From the NCBI GenBank assembly GCA_964242925.1, contig CAXTBW010000149.1, positions 1 to 7,277 on the forward strand: DNA of 7,277 nucleotides, read 5' to 3'. The notes under the pieces are model-generated. The model was given only the letters and a program-made list of their open reading frames with translations, was not told the origin of the DNA and did no database searches. The DNA comes from LMUY01 sp964242925 (lineage in GTDB: Bacteria > Pseudomonadota > Alphaproteobacteria > Acetobacterales > Acetobacteraceae). The translations under genes and the position numbers were made by a program. This document shows positions 5,870 through 7,277 of the stretch, piece after piece; position 1 is the first letter of the stretch, and each line of letters opens with the position of its first letter.

Positions 5870-7149
5870 CAGCGATCGACCTCGCCGAACACGATGTCGA
5901 TCGACCCGATCACCGCCACGGCGTCCGCCAGCATGTGCCGGCGGCTCATCACCTCCATCGCCTGCAGGTGGCTGAACCCGGTCGGGCGTATCTTGCAGCG
6001 ATACGGCCGGTTGCTGCCGTCCGACACCAGGTAGACGCCGAATTCCCCCTTCGGACTCTCCACCACCGAGTAGGTCGACCCGGCGGGCACGTGATAGCCC
6101 TCGGTGTAGAGCTTGAAGTGGTGGATCAGCGCCTCCATCGAGCGCTTCATCTCCTCGCGCTTCGGCGGCGTGAACTTGCGGTCCTGCACCTTGATCGGGC
6201 CCGGCTTCATCTTCGCCAGGCACTGCTTGATGATGTGCACGCTCTCCCGCATCTCCGCCACGCGAACCAGGTAGCGATCGTAGCAATCGCCGTTGCGGGC
6301 GACGGGGATGCCGAACTCGACCTCGGCATACTTGTCGTACGGCTGCGAGCGACGCAGGTCCCAAGGCAACCCCGAGGCGCGGATGTTCGGCCCACTGAAC
6401 CCCCAGGCCAATGCCATCTCCGCCGACATCACGCCGATATCGACGGTGCGCTGCTTCCAGATGCGGTTGTTCGTCAGCAACGTCTCGAGGTCGTCGATGA
6501 ACTTGGGAAACTCGTTCGACCACTCCGCGATGCGCTCCTCCAGCCCGGCTGGAAGGTCCTTCGACACGCCGCCCGGGCGGAAATAGTTGGCGTGCAGCCG
6601 GGCGCCGGATGCAGCCTCGTGGAACTCCATCAGCTTCTCGCGCTCCTCGTAGCCCCACAGCGTGGGCGTGAGCGCGCCGACGTCCAGCGCGTAGCTGGTG
6701 ACGTTCAGGATGTGGTTCAGAATGCGGGTGATCTCCGCAAACATGGTGCGGATCCACTGCGCCCGCTCCGGCGCTTTGATGCCGAGCAGCTTCTCGGTGC
6801 CGAGCGCGAAGGCATGCTCCATGCACATGGGGGAGACGTAGTCCAACCGGTCGAAATACGGCACGGCCTGCAGATACGTCTTGTGCTCGATCAGCTTCTC
6901 GGTGCCGCGATGCAGCAGGCCGATATGCGGGTCGGCGCGCTCGACCACCTCGCCGTCCATCTCGAGGATCAGGCGCAGCACGCCGTGCGCCGCCGGATGC
7001 TGCGGACCGAAGTTGATCGAGTGGTTGTCGATCTCGACCGTCTTGGTGCGCTTCGGGCTGCCGTCGGGCAGCATCGTCTCCGGCCACTCGGGCCGCTCGA
7101 CAGCTGCCTCGTCGACCTGCGGGGTGACGTCGTCCATCGTCGTGCTCAT
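5869..7149 (-). CDS. nuoD: NADH-quinone oxidoreductase subunit D (49-kDa quinone-site subunit)
   Basis: NuoD, related to the large subunit of NiFe hydrogenases, forms the quinone-reduction site together with NuoB and NuoH. The product is 426 residues. The motif INFGPQHPAAHG (residues 45-56) carries H51 and H55. H55 and Y104 (in RLDYVSPM) have the same 49-residue spacing as the quinone-headgroup His/Tyr pair of the family (His38/Tyr87 in Thermus Nqo4), so the active site is intact. The hydrogenase-type metal cysteines are absent, as expected. The C-terminus ends GSIDIVFGEVDR, the family signature. About 35 residues precede the conserved core. The ATG at 7149 forms a 4-nt ATGA overlap with nuoC and is preferred, but an in-frame ATG at 7137 would cost only four residues and cannot be excluded. 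The gene ends in a 1-nt overlap with nuoE. Confidence 0.98.
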   Translation of the reverse strand: MSTTMDDVTPQVDEAAVERPEWPETMLPDGSPKRTKTVEIDNHSINFGPQHPAAHGVLRLILEMDGEVVERADPHIGLLHRGTEKLIEHKTYLQAVPYFDRLDYVSPMCMEHAFALGTEKLLGIKAPERAQWIRTMFAEITRILNHILNVTSYALDVGALTPTLWGYEEREKLMEFHEAASGARLHANYFRPGGVSKDLPAGLEERIAEWSNEFPKFIDDLETLLTNNRIWKQRTVDIGVMSAEMALAWGFSGPNIRASGLPWDLRRSQPYDKYAEVEFGIPVARNGDCYDRYLVRVAEMRESVHIIKQCLAKMKPGPIKVQDRKFTPPKREEMKRSMEALIHHFKLYTEGYHVPAGSTYSVVESPKGEFGVYLVSDGSNRPYRCKIRPTGFSHLQAMEVMSRRHMLADAVAVIGSIDIVFGEVDR

Positions 7150-7277
7150 ACGGGCTTGCCCCCGTCCGCCTGGAGCTTGGTTCCCGTGCCGGCGGCCTGG
7201 CGCTCAGCATGCGCCTTCTCGTCACCGGGCAACGTCACCATGCCTTCCCAAGGCGAAACGAAATCGAAGTTGCGGAA
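7146..7277 (-). CDS. nuoC: NADH-quinone oxidoreductase subunit C (only the C-terminal 43 residues)
   Basis: Only the 3' end is inside the window. It begins at residues FRNFDFVSPWEGM, the conserved C-terminal signature of NuoC (30-kDa subunit), followed by LPGDEKA and a low-complexity, charged tail ending GGKPV. NuoC is a peripheral-arm subunit packed against NuoD and has no cofactor. The stop TGA (7148-7146) overlaps the nuoD ATG in an ATGA arrangement, which implies translational coupling. nuoC and nuoD are separate genes here, unlike the fused nuoCD of enterobacteria. The rest of the gene lies past the right edge. Confidence 0.93.
   Translation of the reverse strand, partial: FRNFDFVSPWEGMVTLPGDEKAHAERQAAGTGTKLQADGGKPV

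Noticed and set aside
5222..7225. A 667-residue minus-strand frame that could be read as an N-terminally extended NuoE
   Set aside because: The first two thirds are the wrong frame of nuoD. NuoE proper begins at the ATG at 5869, overlapping the nuoD stop.

Overview
The window is an internal stretch of a nuo operon encoding proton-translocating NADH:quinone oxidoreductase (respiratory complex I). All genes lie on the minus strand, so transcription runs from the high to the low coordinates. In transcription order they are nuoC (3' end only), nuoD, nuoE, nuoF, a small pentapeptide-repeat gene, nuoG, nuoH and nuoI (lacking its 3' end). The DNA is GC-rich. The separate nuoC and nuoD genes, the C-terminally extended NuoE, the short NuoG without the extra N7 cluster ligands and the overall sequence character fit an alphaproteobacterium. 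A Rhodospirillales/Acetobacteraceae-like organism is my best guess, but it rests on general resemblance only.

Layout from the right edge to the left: nuoC ends in a 4-nt ATGA overlap with nuoD. nuoD ends in a 1-nt TGATG overlap with nuoE. The nuoE stop lies 5 nt before a GTG-started nuoF. After nuoF comes a 61-bp gap holding a REP-like GC-rich hairpin, then a TTG-started 104-residue pentapeptide-repeat protein whose stop is 4 nt before nuoG. nuoG and nuoH are 2 nt apart, and nuoH and nuoI are 30 nt apart. No gene-free stretch exceeds about 60 bp, and I saw no internal promoter, transposon, RNA gene or CRISPR array.

The genes together cover most of the electron-input arm. NuoE, NuoF and NuoG form the NADH dehydrogenase module (FMN and clusters N1a, N3, N1b, N4, N5). 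NuoI carries N6a and N6b. NuoC and NuoD, with NuoH, form the connecting and quinone-reducing part next to the membrane. All expected Fe-S ligands are present and no frame is broken, so the enzyme looks functional.

The one departure from a textbook nuo operon is the nuoF-nuoG junction. There, a small solenoid protein of unknown function and a repeat-derived hairpin sit between two core subunit genes, and nuoG translation may depend on translation of the small gene. I did not find a wholly new multi-gene system; the rest is ordinary core metabolism.
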